This document shows, piece after piece, positions 26,842 through 35,940 of a stretch of DNA of 64,000 bases. Origin of the DNA: Sporomusa silvacetica DSM 10669 (GTDB taxonomy: Bacteria > Bacillota > Negativicutes > Sporomusales > Sporomusaceae); NCBI RefSeq assembly GCF_002257705.1, contig NZ_LSLK01000074.1, positions 1 through 64,000 of the forward strand, read 5' to 3'. The notes below the pieces were generated by a model. That model did not search any database. It saw nothing but the letters and a program-made list of their open reading frames with translations, and was not told the DNA's origin. The translations under genes and the position numbers were made by a program. How positions within the stretch are numbered: position 1 is the stretch's first letter; each line of letters begins with the position of its first letter.

Positions 26842-28440
26842 ATGTCAAACACGGAAGCAGAATTAAAATTGCGGCTAGCTGATCCAGCCTGCCTGAATAC
26901 TCTACTCAATTCCTCTTTGTTAAAGGAACTGTCGACTCAGCCAGTCTACACACAACTGCTCGATACCACCTATTATGATACTCCTGATCAGCGATTATTG
27001 AAGTCACGCCTGTCTTACCGCTTACGGTTAGCAGACAGTAAGTGGACAGCCACTGTTAAAGCTGATGGTACGAGCGACGGCGGACTTCACCAGCGTGCCG
27101 AATATAATATGGAAGTGGCCAACCCACTCCCCACCCTTACGCCTTTTATGCTTACCGATATCGGCGCCCGGCTAACCGCGGCGGTGGGAGAAATGCCACT
27201 CGAACCAATATTTCGTACCCGGTTTGAACGCCACATACTGAATATTACTACCCCAGACGGCAGCAGTATTGAATTGGCGCTAGATGATGGTGAAATTTTA
27301 GCTGGTGATAAACAACAAAAGTTATTGGAGCTTGAACTGGAATTAAAAGCCGGACAGCCGCAATCCTTGATTTGGCTGGGAGCGGCTTTAGCTGAAGAAT
27401 TTCCGCTACTACCAGAGCAAGATAGCAAGCTATCCCGGGCAGCTATTTTGTCTGGTATAGCTGATGGACTTGGACAAGATAAACCACTCCCTTCTCCCTT
27501 GAAAAAATCCAGTGGATCCCAGCCAGCTCACCAAGTACTCCGTCAATTGATTATCTATAACCTGCATGCAATAATCAGAGCGCAACAAGCTTATTTAGCC
27601 AATCCTGATGGTATAGAAGCAGTACACGATTTCCGCGTAGCTCTTCGTCGGCTACGCGCACTGGTACAGCTTGTCAAGCCGCTGCTGCCAAACGAGGAAT
27701 ATGCCGCTTGGCAAACCAAACTCACTACCTGGAGTTATAAGCTGGCCCATGTTCGCGATCTTGATGTATTTAGTCTAATCTGGGACGAAATAACTTGTGC
27801 TGTAACAAATATACTTCCCCATCAAGCAAGCAAACGTGCTTTGACAACCTTAGTTGCTGACAAATGCCAATCAGCAAGAGCCAGCCTCTATACCGAAATT
27901 GCCACTGGTCAATGCACACCTGTATTATTAGGTTTATGGTCGTTTATCGAAAACTGCCCCGCCCAAGCTGCCACTAATCCGCAGCCAACCTGTAAAAAAT
28001 TTGTCCTGGAACGCTTAACCTACTGGCTTGCCCGCTTTCTCAAGCAAGGCGATGAATTGAATATTAATGACCTGACTGCCGCCCACGAGCTGCGAATTGC
28101 CAGCAAACGCCTACGGTATACACTGGAATCGCTGGCACCTATCCTGCCTGACAATACCCGTTTACTCACCAAACGGTTGGAACAGCTACAAGATTTGTTA
28201 GGCCAAATTCAGGATACTGCCTTTACTCCACAGCTTTTGCAAGAGCTTGTCAAAGCCTCCGCCAGCCGCCTCACCCACCATGATGCCGGTCTGATTACCG
28301 GTTGGCAATTAGCCAGAGCAACCGCCGCCATGGAGAACTGGGATACAGCGTGGACTAAAGTAAAAAAAGCAGCAGCAAAAGCAAAAAAACTAAAACTACT
28401 TGAAGATGCTGATATTAACAAAAGAAGTCCTGAGCTATAA
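26842..28440 (+). CDS. CYTH and CHAD domain protein (polyphosphate-linked)
   Basis: 532 residues. The CYTH domain (about 1-205) begins with EAELKLRL, the ExExK signature of triphosphate tunnel enzymes, and continues with SYRLRLADSKWTATVKA. The CHAD domain (about 225-525) is helical with VHDFRVALRRLRAL and AHELRIASKRLRYTLE, the paired histidine/arginine motifs that bind polyphosphate. The location beside pst and pho genes fits a role in polyphosphate metabolism. AAGGAGG precedes ATG. It ends convergently on pstA. Confidence 0.92.
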   Translation: MSNTEAELKLRLADPACLNTLLNSSLLKELSTQPVYTQLLDTTYYDTPDQRLLKSRLSYRLRLADSKWTATVKADGTSDGGLHQRAEYNMEVANPLPTLTPFMLTDIGARLTAAVGEMPLEPIFRTRFERHILNITTPDGSSIELALDDGEILAGDKQQKLLELELELKAGQPQSLIWLGAALAEEFPLLPEQDSKLSRAAILSGIADGLGQDKPLPSPLKKSSGSQPAHQVLRQLIIYNLHAIIRAQQAYLANPDGIEAVHDFRVALRRLRALVQLVKPLLPNEEYAAWQTKLTTWSYKLAHVRDLDVFSLIWDEITCAVTNILPHQASKRALTTLVADKCQSARASLYTEIATGQCTPVLLGLWSFIENCPAQAATNPQPTCKKFVLERLTYWLARFLKQGDELNINDLTAAHELRIASKRLRYTLESLAPILPDNTRLLTKRLEQLQDLLGQIQDTAFTPQLLQELVKASASRLTHHDAGLITGWQLARATAAMENWDTAWTKVKKAAAKAKKLKLLEDADINKRSPEL

Positions 28441-28461
28441 GCTCAGGACTTCTTTTGTTAA
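28415..28461. terminator. bidirectional terminator overlapping both stop codons
   Basis: TTAACAAAAGAAGTCCTGAGC and its complement form a 21-bp perfect stem with a 4-nt loop. It contains the last codons of the CYTH-CHAD gene and the stop codon of pstA, and ends in A/T tracts on both strands. Confidence 0.88.
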
Positions 28462-29321
28462 TGACCGCTGCCAGCCATTTTCCGTTGGATATATTTACCG
28501 GGAAGTGTAAACATCAGGTTGAAAATCAAAATTGTAATGATTAACAATGCTCCTGTACCATCGGCAATTGCAACCCGGTCAGGTACAAGGCCAACGGCCA
28601 TAACATACCACATATGCACCGCCAGTGTTTCGCCGCCAGCCATAAGATTAAAATCAGGCATGCTGCGTGATACCGTAGTCCCAGCAGTAAATATTAAAAT
28701 AGCCGTTTCCCCCAGCGCCCGACCAGCCGTCAAAGTGATACCGGTAATGATTCCCGGCAGAGCATTCGGCAGTACCACCTGCCAAATAGTCTGCCATTTG
28801 GTTGCCCCCAACGCCAGGCTGGCTTCACGATAATACGGTGGTACGGTACGAATTGATTCTTCAGTTACCCGTACCAGCACCGGCAGATTAAGCAGCATCA
28901 AGGTAAGCGAACCACCAATGATACTAAACCCCATGCCAAACATATTAACAAAGATAATCATGCCGAACAAAGCAAGCACAATCGAAGGTACTGTTGCCAA
29001 GCTTTCCGTACTTAAGCGAATCATATCTGTCAGCCGATTATTACCGGCATATTCGGCCAGATATATGCCCGCACCCACCGCCGCAGGAAGGGAAAATAAC
29101 ATCGACAGTCCGAGTATATAGAAAGAATTGAATAACTGCGCCCCAACACCGCCACCGGCATTGATGTCACTAGATTGACCTGTGATAAAATCCCAGGTCA
29201 AAACTGGTAAGCCTTTGATCAGCATATAGCTTAGAAAAGCAACTAATATGAGTAAAATAAGCATACCAGCCAACCACATAATCGCGGTTGCCATTTTGTC
29301 CTGACTTTGTGCTGACGACAT
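28458..29321 (-). CDS. pstA: phosphate ABC transporter permease PstA
   Basis: Inner-membrane permease half of the high-affinity phosphate transporter. 287 residues, six membrane segments, opening with MWLAGMLILLILVAFLSYML. The cytoplasmic EAA loop is REASLALGATKWQTIWQVVLPNALPGI (about residue 165). Its ATG overlaps the pstC stop (TAATG), so the permease pair is coupled. Confidence 0.95.
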   Translation of the reverse strand: MSSAQSQDKMATAIMWLAGMLILLILVAFLSYMLIKGLPVLTWDFITGQSSDINAGGGVGAQLFNSFYILGLSMLFSLPAAVGAGIYLAEYAGNNRLTDMIRLSTESLATVPSIVLALFGMIIFVNMFGMGFSIIGGSLTLMLLNLPVLVRVTEESIRTVPPYYREASLALGATKWQTIWQVVLPNALPGIITGITLTAGRALGETAILIFTAGTTVSRSMPDFNLMAGGETLAVHMWYVMAVGLVPDRVAIADGTGALLIITILIFNLMFTLPGKYIQRKMAGSGH

Positions 29322-30214
29322 TATGCCATCCTCCTTGCCGCAATCTGCCTAATAAGCAAAATCATTGCCAACGATATAATTAACAGGACCAACGCCATTA
29401 AAAATAGCGAATTCCCCCAGGCCGAACCAAAGGGTGTATTACCCATTTCGACAACAATTTCACTAGGAAGAGTCGACGTTGGCGTAAACAACGATTTTGC
29501 CATTTGTGGCGTATTGCCAATTACCATTTGCACTGCCATAGTCTCCCCAATAGCTCTGGCCATAGCTAAAATGATGGCCGTCAAAATGCCTGGTAGTGCA
29601 GAAGGCAATAGCACCTTAGCTATGGTCTGCCAGCGAGTAGCCCCCAAGGCCAGCGAAGCTTCTTCCAACGTCTTGGGTACAGCCCTAAGGGCATCTTCGG
29701 AAATACTGATAATTGTCGGCAATATCATAATGGCTAGAATAAGTGCGGCTGCGAATAAGCCAAATCCTGTATTGACATGGAAAAACTCACGAATAAAGGG
29801 AACTAACACCGTCAGCCCAACATAGCCATATACAACCGAGGGAATAGCAACATATAAATCTGTGGCTGGACGCATGATCTCCCGCAACCACTCTGGCGCA
29901 ATCTTAGCCATAAAAACAGCTCCAGCCAGACCCAAGGGCGCACCAAACAATACCGCCAGTATGGTTACATACACCGAACCCGTAATAAAGCTCAAAGCAC
30001 CATATTGATTTTCTGTCGGGTCCCATTTTGAGGATAGGAAAAATTCCATTGGACTGATTTCTTTAAAAGTGGCTAGCCCTTGCTGTCCTACGAAAACAAT
30101 GATTGATAAAATAATTACCGTCATAAGAAAAGCACTGGTAATAAATAGATAGCGTACATACCGGTCATATAGCAGCTTTCGCTGATGCTCCCGGTTGTCA
30201 GCAGTTGTTGCCAT
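29321..30214 (-). CDS. pstC: phosphate ABC transporter permease PstC
   Basis: The other permease half, about 297 residues with six membrane segments (first at about 24-48). The EAA loop is EEASLALGATRWQTIAKVLLPSALPGI (about residue 190), nearly the same as in PstA, and VYGYVGLTVLVPF is typical. The start is taken as ATG 30214; a GTG at 30226 sits almost on top of AGGA. It has its own Pho box upstream, so it is transcribed separately from pstS at least in part. Confidence 0.94.
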   Translation of the reverse strand: MATTADNREHQRKLLYDRYVRYLFITSAFLMTVIILSIIVFVGQQGLATFKEISPMEFFLSSKWDPTENQYGALSFITGSVYVTILAVLFGAPLGLAGAVFMAKIAPEWLREIMRPATDLYVAIPSVVYGYVGLTVLVPFIREFFHVNTGFGLFAAALILAIMILPTIISISEDALRAVPKTLEEASLALGATRWQTIAKVLLPSALPGILTAIILAMARAIGETMAVQMVIGNTPQMAKSLFTPTSTLPSEIVVEMGNTPFGSAWGNSLFLMALVLLIISLAMILLIRQIAARRMA

Positions 30215-30280
30215 CAGAAAAGTCACATCCTGTCTAATATAGTCCTTTTCTCAATTATACTTCACTAGCATCTCCATTTT

Positions 30281-30308
30281 TGTTAATGCAATGTTAAGAT
30301 TGTGTTAA
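30281..30308 (-). promoter_or_regulatory. Pho box of pstCA
   Basis: Three copies of TTAACA (minus strand; plus-strand TGTTAA at 30281, 30292 and 30303) are spaced exactly 11 bp apart, the layout of PhoB/PhoP half sites. It lies between the pstS terminator and pstC. Confidence 0.75.
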
Positions 30309-30313
30309 GGTTG

Positions 30314-30348
30314 CAAAAGCCTTGAACCACAAGGTCCAAGGCTTTTGG
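30314..30348 (-). terminator. hairpin between pstS and pstC
   Basis: AAAAGCCTTGGACC and GGTTCAAGGCTTTT form a 13-14 bp stem about 30 nt after the pstS stop. The trailing U tract is short, so it may only partly stop transcription, giving more PstS than permease. Confidence 0.7.
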
Positions 30349-30376
30349 TTACAAACTATTCAGTTGTCTTTACAAA

Positions 30377-31240
30377 CTATTTCATTTTGGTAATAGGTAC
30401 AAACCCGTTTTTCTCAGCATAAGCCTCTTGGAATTCTTTGCTTGTTGCATAATCAATGAAGGCTTTTACTGCACCAGTAGGCTCACCTTTGGTAAACATA
30501 CGGCCATAGGTAAATACCGGATATTTGCCGCTGATCACGTCATTGATACTATACTTAACGCCATTATAGGCCAGAGCTTTTACAGACTGGTCGGCGTAAG
30601 CGGCATCAACATAACCAATAGCGCCTGGTGTACTGGCAATAGCGGCCTTTACAGCACCGTTGGAGTCTTGAATAACCGCATCATCAGTGAAAGCTGCGCC
30701 TTTAAGCACAATTTCAGCAATGGCCCCACGTGAGCCGGATGACTTGGCCCGGTGAATAAGGGTGATTTTTTGATCCTTGCCGCCAACCTCTTTCCAGTTA
30801 GTCACCTTACCTGTAAGGATATCAGCATATTGTTGTTGTGTCAGATTGTCAACAGCAACATCGGAATTGGTAATGAATACAAATGGAATACCGACAAGCT
30901 TGGTTTCTACAAGCCCTTTATCTTTGAGGCTATCTTGCAGGGGCACATCAGAGTTACCGATATTCACCGAACCGGCACCCACTTGATTTTGACCGGTAAA
31001 CGATCCACCACCGGCAATATTAACCGTTACTTTTGCATTTTTCTTCTGAAATTCTTCTTGAGCCGGTTTTAAGAACGGTAAGAGAGCTGTCGAACCAGAA
31101 GCAGTTACCGTACCAGATAATTCCGCCTGTGCTGTGCCTGCATCTTTAGGAGCCTCTTTTTGACCACCGCAACCAGCCAGTAAGCCTACGCCCAGCACCA
31201 TAGCCAACGCACAGGTTAGCATTTTTTTAGAAAATTTCAT
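30377..31240 (-). CDS. pstS: phosphate-binding lipoprotein PstS
   Basis: Captures phosphate outside the membrane and delivers it to PstCA. 287 residues. The signal peptide ends in the lipobox LAGC (residue 24 is cysteine). The mature protein has VTASGSTALLPFL (phosphate contact), GGGSFTGQNQVGAG, IGNSDVPL and HRAKSSGSRGAIAEIVL, all typical phosphate-binding loops. AGGAGG precedes ATG. The promoter carries the best Pho box of the window. Confidence 0.96.
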   Translation of the reverse strand: MKFSKKMLTCALAMVLGVGLLAGCGGQKEAPKDAGTAQAELSGTVTASGSTALLPFLKPAQEEFQKKNAKVTVNIAGGGSFTGQNQVGAGSVNIGNSDVPLQDSLKDKGLVETKLVGIPFVFITNSDVAVDNLTQQQYADILTGKVTNWKEVGGKDQKITLIHRAKSSGSRGAIAEIVLKGAAFTDDAVIQDSNGAVKAAIASTPGAIGYVDAAYADQSVKALAYNGVKYSINDVISGKYPVFTYGRMFTKGEPTGAVKAFIDYATSKEFQEAYAEKNGFVPITKMK

Positions 31241-31309
31241 GGTTATTATTGACCTCCTCGAAGTTTGTACATTTGATATATTTATTGTAAATCACTTTAC
31301 ATGTTATTG

Positions 31310-31337
31310 TGTTAAGGAAATGTTAAGAGAATGTTAA
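31310..31337 (-). promoter_or_regulatory. Pho box of pstS
   Basis: TTAACA three times on the minus strand (plus-strand TGTTAA at 31310, 31321, 31332), exactly 11 bp apart. A TACAAT -10 box lies at 31289-31284, so the Pho box covers the -35 position, as expected for activation by a PhoB-type regulator. Confidence 0.8.
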
Positions 31338-31338
31338 G

Positions 31339-31530
31339 ATAAGACTTGGCTTGTGCCAAGTCCTTTAGGACGCCGGCAGAAGCCTTAGTCGTTCCATCCA
31401 GGGAAAGTTATACTTTCCATCTGGATAAAGAAAACACGGCTTGCGCCGAGCCTTTGGCGAAAGCGGAAACCGATGTTGCCCTTATCCTGTTTTTAAGAAA
31501 GTTTTAACTTTCTGTTAGGGTAAAGAAAAA
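31339..31530 (+). repeat. intergenic structured repeat, A then B unit (copy 3)
   Basis: The most complete copy. Unit A (31341-31431): palindrome ACTTGGCTTGTGCCAAGT, CCTTTAGGACGCCGGCAG, closing hairpin ATCCAGGGAAAG with CTTTCCATCTGGAT. Unit B (31432-31530): CGGCTTGCGCCG head, GCCTTTGGCGAAAGCGG, then a long closing hairpin with AAGAAAGTT/AACTTTC. It separates the pstS Pho box from phoR. With the Pho box it accounts for the gene-free stretch 31241-31596. Confidence 0.8.
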
Positions 31531-31596
31531 CAAGTTGGTTTCCAAACACCAAGTACGGTATGATAGTACTATATGATGTAAGGAGGGATTTCATAC

Positions 31597-33390
31597 ATGC
31601 TTACCCGCAACCTTCGCAACCAGCTGGTTGTATCCTTTTTAGCGCTCATTCTCTTTACATTGGTAGCGCTTGGCAGCTATATATTATGGTTTTTTTACCA
31701 ACACAATATTGCCAGTCTCGATTCTGCCATGCTTAACCAGGCTAAAATCATTGAAGAGTTAATCTACCGGGATATGTCCGGCCCGATCCAAAAAGGGCAA
31801 ATTGATGAAAAGATTAAGGAGCTTAGCTCCCGTATTGACCTGCGGGTCACAGTTGTTGATACCACCGGCGTTGTCATTGCCGACTCTCAGCAAAATCCAG
31901 AACTCATGGAAAACCACCTGGACCGATCTGAAATAGCTGCAGCACTTATCGGCAACAATGGCTACAGCATTCGGACAAGCACTACCCAGGACAAGTCCTT
32001 GCTTTATGTCTCCACACCTGTTTTTTACCATGATGAGATTACCGGGGTTGTCCGGGTGGCGATGCCACTTGATCACGTTGATGCAGGCTACTACAAGATA
32101 TTATCGGCTCTCCTTGTGGCCAGTTGCCTAACCTTCCTAGTAGCTATTGCCTTTAGTCTAGCCTTGGCCTATAAATACACCCGCCCGCTCGAAAAAATCA
32201 TTGATACTGCCAATGAAATCGCGCAAGGTCAACTGAGTAAACGGGTATTTATCAAGACAGGAGATGAACTGGAAATCTTAGCTCATGCCCTCAACAACCT
32301 AACTTCCAGTCTGGAAGACAAAGTCAATGATATCATTGCCCAAAAACATAAGCTGGAACTCATTCTCCAAAATATGGGCGATGCCGTTATCCTGCTAGAC
32401 CGATTTGGCAAGGTAACAACAGCCAACAAAACAGCAATAACAACTTTCGGTATAACCGAGCAAATGATGGGGCAGCACAATATTCAGGTTATTGGCAATA
32501 GCCTGCTTGACCAGGCAATCCAAGGTACTCTGCGGCTGCAAGAAAACAAGCTTATTGACCTAAAGACAAATATTCACGGCAAAAAACGGGTATTTCAGGT
32601 ATTCCTGGCCCCCATCATCAGTGCTGAGAACGATTCTACCGGCATATTAACTGTTTTTCATGATATAACAACCCTCCAGGAAATCCATGACCGCCAGGCT
32701 GATTTTGTTACCAACGCTTCGCATGAACTAGCTACGCCGCTTACTGCCATCAGAGGCTTTGCTGAAACCCTGCTTGACGGTGCACTGGAGCAGCCTGAAC
32801 TAGGAAAAAAATTTGTACGCATTATTTACAACGAGTCAGACCGCATGCATCGCCTTATCCAGGATTTACTCGAGTTAGCCCGGCTAAATGCCCAAGAATA
32901 CCGCGAACAAATCAAGCTCGAACCAATTGATATTATAGCTGTGTTGACTGCGGTCAAACAGGATATGGCACCGCGTTGGCAACAGAAAAACCAGACAGTT
33001 ACCTTAGAATACAGGCAAGCACCCCTTACTGCGTTGGCTCATCCCGACTGGTTCAAACAAGTTATTGTTAATTTGCTTGAAAACAGCATTAAGTATACTC
33101 CGGCAAAAGGCAAAATTATCCTTACCTGCTGGTCGAAAGATAATCAGGTACACATTGCTGTCCAAGATTCGGGCATTGGCATCCCGGCTAAAGACCTGCC
33201 TCTGATTTTTGACCGGTTTTACCGGGTAGACAAAGCCCGCACCCGTACGGCTGGCGGCACTGGCCTTGGTTTGGCTATTGTAAAGTTTATTATTGAGATG
33301 CTAGGCGGCCACATTACGGTTCAAAGCAAGATTGATGTGGGAACCACCTTTACGATAACTCTCCCAGGTACTGAAAAACTGAGTCAATAA
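31597..33390 (+). CDS. phoR: phosphate-sensing histidine kinase PhoR
   Basis: 597 residues. Membrane segment 1 at 10-32, an extracytoplasmic sensor domain at 33-165 and membrane segment 2 at 168-192. HAMP follows at 193-245, a PAS domain at 250-360, then HisKA with FVTNASHELATPLTAIRGF, where His376 is the phosphorylation site. The ATPase domain has VNLLENSIKYTP (N box), DSGIGIP and GGTGLGLAIVK. It pairs with the phoB gene 1.8 kb away on the other strand. The R/K that usually follows SHEL is alanine here. AAGGAGGG precedes ATG. Confidence 0.93.
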   Translation: MLTRNLRNQLVVSFLALILFTLVALGSYILWFFYQHNIASLDSAMLNQAKIIEELIYRDMSGPIQKGQIDEKIKELSSRIDLRVTVVDTTGVVIADSQQNPELMENHLDRSEIAAALIGNNGYSIRTSTTQDKSLLYVSTPVFYHDEITGVVRVAMPLDHVDAGYYKILSALLVASCLTFLVAIAFSLALAYKYTRPLEKIIDTANEIAQGQLSKRVFIKTGDELEILAHALNNLTSSLEDKVNDIIAQKHKLELILQNMGDAVILLDRFGKVTTANKTAITTFGITEQMMGQHNIQVIGNSLLDQAIQGTLRLQENKLIDLKTNIHGKKRVFQVFLAPIISAENDSTGILTVFHDITTLQEIHDRQADFVTNASHELATPLTAIRGFAETLLDGALEQPELGKKFVRIIYNESDRMHRLIQDLLELARLNAQEYREQIKLEPIDIIAVLTAVKQDMAPRWQQKNQTVTLEYRQAPLTALAHPDWFKQVIVNLLENSIKYTPAKGKIILTCWSKDNQVHIAVQDSGIGIPAKDLPLIFDRFYRVDKARTRTAGGTGLGLAIVKFIIEMLGGHITVQSKIDVGTTFTITLPGTEKLSQ

Positions 33391-33408
33391 TAGCGCCATG
33401 AGTTTTAA

Positions 33409-33497
33409 GACAGAACAGGCGAGATTGCTTCGCGTTACTCGCAATGACATCCTATCCTAGTCATTGCGAGTGCCAGCATAGCAATCTCGCCTGTCTT
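33409..33497. repeat. REP-like palindrome 1
   Basis: A large inverted repeat: outer arms ACAGGCGAGATTGCT and AGCAATCTCGCCTGT, then inner arms ACTCGCAATGAC and GTCATTGCGAGT around a short centre. The ATTGCGAG/GCAATCTC core is widespread in bacterial genomes as a REP-type element. It lies between convergent phoR and phoU and probably ends both transcripts. Confidence 0.85.
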
Positions 33498-33510
33498 ATT
33501 GCACTACATT

Positions 33511-34167
33511 CTATTTTTTCCGCCGCCGCTGCCCTGTTACCAAATACACTGTCCATTCTGCAATATTAGTGGCATGGTCAGCAATTCGTTCCAAATAGCG
33601 GGCAACAAAGATGAGCTGTGTGGCTTGGCTAATAGTTGTGGGGTCTTCCATCATATAGGTCAACAGTTCTCTAAATACCTGATAATAGATATGATCAACC
33701 TCATCATCGTTTAAACACACCTGTTCGGCCAGTGTAATATCAAGAGTAGTATAGGCTTCCAGAGAATCCTTGAGCATTTTTTGCGCCATTTGCGCCATAC
33801 GGGGAATATCAACAAGCGGTTTTATCAAAGATTGCTTGTTCATGGCTAGCGCTATTTTGGCGATATCATAGGCATGGTCACCCATTCGTTCCAAATCAGT
33901 AGTAATCTTAAGGCCAGTGCCGATAATCCGCAAATCGCGGGCCAAAGGCTGCTGTCTGGCGATCAGCACCATGCATTTATCTTCAATATCAATTTCCATC
34001 TGATCAATTTCATCATCAGAATCCATAACCTTACGAGCCAATTCGCTGTCCTGTTGAGCCAGCGAAATCACGGCTTCATCAATTGCTTGGTCTACCGCCT
34101 TACCCATATTTAGCAAGGCCTGGCGCAGGTCCGCCAGTTCCTGATCATAACTTTGTCTTGTTACCAT
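33511..34167 (-). CDS. phoU: phosphate signalling protein PhoU
   Basis: Cytoplasmic protein that links the Pst transporter to PhoR and keeps the regulon off when phosphate is enough. 218 residues as two three-helix repeats, each with a metal-binding acidic motif: SDDEIDQMEIDIED (residues 49-62) and LNDDEVDHIYYQVFRE (about 150-165), plus ERMGDHAYDIAKIA and ERIADHATNIAEW. GGGGGGG precedes ATG. It follows pstB after 17 nt, so pstB-phoU form an operon. Confidence 0.95.
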   Translation of the reverse strand: MVTRQSYDQELADLRQALLNMGKAVDQAIDEAVISLAQQDSELARKVMDSDDEIDQMEIDIEDKCMVLIARQQPLARDLRIIGTGLKITTDLERMGDHAYDIAKIALAMNKQSLIKPLVDIPRMAQMAQKMLKDSLEAYTTLDITLAEQVCLNDDEVDHIYYQVFRELLTYMMEDPTTISQATQLIFVARYLERIADHATNIAEWTVYLVTGQRRRKK

Positions 34168-34184
34168 TTTGCAATCCCCCCCTT

Positions 34185-34940
34185 TTACCCAAAGCGTCCA
34201 GTAATATAATCTTCAGTTCGCTTATCCTGTGGGCGCGTAAAAATATTGTCAGTTTTATCTTGCTCCACCAAATCGCCATTTAAGAAAAAGCCGGTATAAT
34301 CAGATACCCGAGCCGCCTGTTGCATGTTATGCGTAACCATGACAATCGTATATTGTGATTTCAGCTCAGTTACTAATTCTTCAATCTTCATCGTCGATAT
34401 CGGGTCAAGCGCAGAGCAGGGCTCATCCATTAACAGTACCTCAGGTTCAACGGCTAGCAAACGCGCAATACAAAGCCGTTGCTGCTGACCACCAGATAAT
34501 CCCATTGCTGAGGTATGCAGCCGGTCTTTAACCTCATCCCAAAGTGCCGAGCCAGTCAGGCTCTTCTCGACAATTTCATTCAGCAGTGCGCGGTTGGATT
34601 GTCCATGAATACGAGGTCCGTAGGCAATATTGTCATAAATGGACATTGGAAATGGATTGGGGCGTTGAAAAACCATGCCCACCCGTTTCCGCAGCATAAC
34701 TGTGTCGATTTTGGGGTGATATATATTCTCGCCGTCAAGCAATACCTCGCCCTCGATTTTTACACTTTCAATCAAATCATTCATACGGTTAAGTGTTTTG
34801 AGAAAGGTCGATTTACCACAGCCCGATGGGCCGATTAACGCCAACACACTGTTTTCCGCAATATCAATTGAGATCTTTTTTAGGGCCAGAACATCACCAT
34901 AATACAGCTTCAACTTATTTACCTGGATTTTATATTTCAT
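34185..34940 (-). CDS. pstB: phosphate ABC transporter ATPase PstB
   Basis: ATPase of the phosphate transporter. 251 residues with Walker A GPSGCGKST (about residue 30), Q loop MVFQRPNPFPMS, signature LSGGQQQRLCIARLL, Walker B VLLMDEPCSALDP and switch VTHNMQQAARVSDYT. ATG 34940 is chosen because PstB proteins begin about here; AGGAGG lies 12 nt upstream, somewhat far, and an ATG at 34976 would hide it inside the gene. It is separated from pstSCA but has its own Pho box. Confidence 0.95.
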   Translation of the reverse strand: MKYKIQVNKLKLYYGDVLALKKISIDIAENSVLALIGPSGCGKSTFLKTLNRMNDLIESVKIEGEVLLDGENIYHPKIDTVMLRKRVGMVFQRPNPFPMSIYDNIAYGPRIHGQSNRALLNEIVEKSLTGSALWDEVKDRLHTSAMGLSGGQQQRLCIARLLAVEPEVLLMDEPCSALDPISTMKIEELVTELKSQYTIVMVTHNMQQAARVSDYTGFFLNGDLVEQDKTDNIFTRPQDKRTEDYITGRFG

Positions 34941-35001
34941 AAGCCAGTTTTGCCTCCTGTAGTTTCTCATATGCAATATAACATAAAAATAGGCGGCTGA
35001 A

Positions 35002-35018
35002 TGTTAACATCTTGTTAA
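35002..35018 (-). promoter_or_regulatory. Pho box of pstB-phoU
   Basis: Two clear TTAACA-like half sites on the minus strand (plus-strand TGTTAA at 35002 and 35013), 11 bp apart, with a degenerate third at 35022. It lies 62 nt upstream of the pstB start. Confidence 0.65.
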
Positions 35019-35051
35019 AATTTTTAAAAATTTATACCCCCTAAAGAAAGA

Positions 35052-35137
35052 AAGGCGAAATTGCTTCACATACGTCTGCAATGACACATGGAACCCAATC
35101 CATCGTCGTTGCGAGCGCAGTGTGGCAATTTCGCCCC
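35052..35137. repeat. REP-like palindrome 2
   Basis: Outer arms AAGGCGAAATTGC and GCAATTTCGCC, inner GTCTGCAATGAC and GTCGTTGCGAGC. It is of the same family as the element at 33409 but with more mismatches. It lies between the pstB promoter and the phoB stop codon. Confidence 0.75.
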
Positions 35138-35209
35138 TAGGCTTCTTTTTTATATTTTTACAGCCTTCTTTACTATAGAATATAGGCAACTAACCTATTC
35201 TACCAAGAC

Positions 35210-35911
35210 TTAATTCTCTGACAAATCCTTAAACCGATACCCAACTCCGCGTACAGTTTCAATGGCCTCAGCAGCTTCATTCTCTTGGCCCAATTTTACC
35301 CTTAAATGCCGCACATGTACATCGACAGTTCTGGTATCACCAAAATATTCGTAGCCCCATACCTTTTCCAGCAGCTGTTCCCTAGTAAATACTTTGCCGG
35401 TATTTGTTACAAACAACTTGAGCATTTCATATTCTTTGGGAGTAAGCTCCAGCTTGACCGCCCCCAAATAGGCCTCATAACGACTAAAATTAAGTTTAAG
35501 CTTACCCAGAACCAATTCGCCACCGACTGCGCTTTCTTTGTTGCTGCGCCTGAGGACAGCTTTAACTCTGGCCGAAAGTTCGCGCGGGCTAAACGGCTTG
35601 GTGATGTAATCATCTGCCCCTAGTTCAAGCCCAATTACTTTATCGATTTCCTCACTTTTAGCGGTAAGCATAATAATAGGAATGGCGGCTGTTTCCCGGG
35701 AGTTTTTCACAATTCGACATACTTCAAGACCATCCATGCCTGGCAGCATCAGGTCAAGCACAATAAGCTCCGGCTTTTCGGCTTTAGCCATAGTTACAGC
35801 CACCTGCCCATCACCAGCCTCAATGATCTTATAGCCTGACTTCTCCAAAGTAAACTTTATAAGTTCACGGATATTAATTTCATCATCTACTATCAAAATC
35901 TTACCTGTCAT
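35210..35911 (-). CDS. phoB: phosphate response regulator, OmpR family
   Basis: 233 residues. Receiver domain (1-120): acidic pocket DDEIN at 9-13, phospho-acceptor aspartate in LIVLDLMLPGMDG (about residue 53), threonine IIMLTAKSEE, lysine YITKPFSPREL. The C-terminal winged helix (130-230) has LTPKEYEMLKLF and RTVDVHVRHLRVKLG. With PhoR it should activate the three promoters with TTAACA repeats. GAGGAGAG precedes ATG. PhoP is the Bacillus name. Confidence 0.93.
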   Translation of the reverse strand: MTGKILIVDDEINIRELIKFTLEKSGYKIIEAGDGQVAVTMAKAEKPELIVLDLMLPGMDGLEVCRIVKNSRETAAIPIIMLTAKSEEIDKVIGLELGADDYITKPFSPRELSARVKAVLRRSNKESAVGGELVLGKLKLNFSRYEAYLGAVKLELTPKEYEMLKLFVTNTGKVFTREQLLEKVWGYEYFGDTRTVDVHVRHLRVKLGQENEAAEAIETVRGVGYRFKDLSEN

Positions 35912-35940
35912 AAATGATGTCTCTCCTCATTCGTGGATAA

